Of a stretch of 48,940 nt of DNA, positions 48,385 through 48,940 are shown piece after piece; positions within the stretch are counted from its first letter, which is position 1; each line of letters opens with the position of its first letter. The notes below the pieces were generated by a model. The model saw only the letters and a list, made by a program, of their open reading frames with translations, ran no database searches and had not been told where the DNA came from. Source of the stretch: Gallibacterium anatis DSM 16844 = F 149 (GTDB taxonomy: Bacteria; Pseudomonadota; Gammaproteobacteria; Enterobacterales; Pasteurellaceae); the NCBI RefSeq assembly GCF_000379785.1, contig NZ_KB903677.1, positions 1-48,940 of the forward strand. Direction: 5' to 3'. Made by a program: the position numbers and the translations under genes.

Positions 48385-48615
48385 ATGCAAATTTCAGAAT
48401 TGGATAGAATTAATCAGTTGGCACATAAAGCAAAAAATGAAGGTTTAACTACGGATGAAATTGCGGAAAGAGCAATGTTGCGTCAACGCTATTTAGCGAA
48501 AATCCGAGGTCAATTAACCAATATTTTGGCAACAGTTACGGTGGTAGATAGCGAAGGTAATGATATTACGCCACAGAAATTACGTTTAGCGCAACGCAAC
48601 GGAATGATGATTTAA
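48385..48615 (+). CDS. DUF896 (UPF0291, YnzC-like) protein
   Basis: A 76-residue cytoplasmic protein. ISELDRINQLAHKAKNEGLTTDEIAERAMLRQRYL is the DUF896 two-helix hairpin, and FRG/IRGQL-like and DITPQKLR stretches follow. The best-known member is B. subtilis YnzC, of unknown role. A strong GGAGGG ribosome site is at 48374. A second small gene began 30 bp downstream but is cut by an insertion sequence. Confidence 0.85.
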   Translation: MQISELDRINQLAHKAKNEGLTTDEIAERAMLRQRYLAKIRGQLTNILATVTVVDSEGNDITPQKLRLAQRNGMMI

Positions 48616-48645
48616 ACAGAGAATGAAAGAACAAAGGATAGCAAA

Positions 48646-48684
48646 ATGAGAAAAGTTAAAAATATTGGGGCTGAAGTAGATTAG
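48646..48684 (+). pseudogene. Start of a gene truncated by the IS1016-like element
   Basis: ATG at 48646 has AAAGGA upstream and reads MRKVKNI before meeting the putative IS end at 48667. It then stops within the element at 48682-48684. Only the first seven codons are native, so the gene cannot be identified. It could also be a coincidental ATG. Confidence 0.4.
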
Positions 48685-48940
48685 CGTTAAATCTGACACC
48701 ATTTCCGCAGGATTTTGAGCTGTTGAGATGGTGTCCCATAGTTGAAACGAAACTCACATTCTTTCAAAAAAAGAGGGAAAGATTTTCGATCAATTCCATT
48801 ATACTTTCTTAGCACACGCTTTGCTTGATTCCAAAAATTCTCTATCCCATTAATGTGATTTCGCCGCTCAGCAAAATGAGTACTGTGGTTAATTCTATAG
48901 TGCGTAAACTCACTAACATCTAGCACATCATAGCTATGAT
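48667..48940 (-). mobile_element. IS1016-like element (IS1595 family), partial
   Basis: The element is cut by the window end. The outer end is placed at GGGGCTGAAG (48667), since ends of this family typically begin with a short G-run and CTG; the transposase stop lies about 20 bp inside. IS1016-type elements are common in Haemophilus. The opposite end is not in the window. Confidence 0.75.
48687..48940 (-). CDS. IS1016-like (IS1595 family) transposase, C-terminal part
   Basis: About 84 C-terminal residues of a DDE-type transposase; the frame is open to the window edge and should continue beyond it. HSYDVLDVSEFTHYRIN, then HFAERRNHINGIENFWNQ and AKRVLRKYNGIDRKSF closely resemble IS1016 transposase, including the HINGIENFWNQAK block that contains the third catalytic residue. 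A GTG inside the visible frame is not the real start. Confidence 0.88.
   Translation of the reverse strand, partial: HSYDVLDVSEFTHYRINHSTHFAERRNHINGIENFWNQAKRVLRKYNGIDRKSFPLFLKECEFRFNYGTPSQQLKILRKWCQI

Noticed and set aside
48687-48926. Complete small gene of 79 codons at the window end.
   Set aside because: The frame stays open beyond its apparent GTG start to the window edge and matches the end of an IS1016 transposase.

Overview
This window is chromosomal DNA of a gammaproteobacterium, most likely a member of the Pasteurellaceae. The evidence is an AT-rich genome with typical housekeeping genes of that family: asnB, fruBKA, clpPX-tig, nagBA, glyQS, arcB-menHB, nhaB-dsbB/fadR, gapA, plsB/lexA, frdABCD and manXYZ. 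There is also an inverted pair of the Haemophilus-type DNA uptake word AAGTGCGGT between clpP and tig, and an IS1016-like (IS1595 family) element. I cannot name the genus from the sequence alone.

Layout. 1-137 is the right end of an IS200/IS605-family element: the last codons of tnpB and two hairpins that look like the 3' part of an omega-RNA. It abuts the 3' end of asnB. Next come a zinc-ribbon/MscS pair, an azoR-doxX pair with a divergent LysR regulator, the fructose PTS operon fruBKA, a DcuA-type dicarboxylate transporter, a DUF454 gene, clpX, clpP, tig, cytochrome b561 and an SDR-like protein. A five-gene tRNA operon (Met-Leu-Gln-Gln-Gln) lies beside nagBA. glyQ and glyS are separated by three small genes (nitrobindin-like, glutaredoxin-like, secreted unknown). 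An AT-rich acyltransferase gene follows, broken at a run of ten Cs, and then a gamma-carbonic-anhydrase-like gene, menB, menH, arcB, dsbB and nhaB on the minus strand. fadR is divergent from nhaB, followed by gapA; plsB and lexA are divergent and share a region with two perfect SOS boxes. frdABCD, manXYZ with a DUF986 gene and manA come next, then LtrA, HxlR and a DUF896 protein. The window ends inside an IS1016-like element.

How the genes work together. Much of the region serves sugar uptake and fermentative or anaerobic metabolism. Sugars enter by two PTS operons, and aminosugar phosphates are handled by nagBA. Glycolysis runs through gapA. Fumarate respiration uses frdABCD, menaquinone (menH, menB) and a C4-dicarboxylate carrier, and ArcB senses the redox state. 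Nearly identical CRP/FNR-type sites stand upstream of gapA and frdA.

Most of the window is ordinary core genome. The most interesting items are the probable phase-variable surface acyltransferase (OFF in this sequence), the omega-RNA/TnpB end with a guide-like flank reading into asnB, a perfect 23-bp palindrome between nhaB and fadR, and mobile elements at both window edges. I found no CRISPR array, prophage or clearly new multigene defence system.
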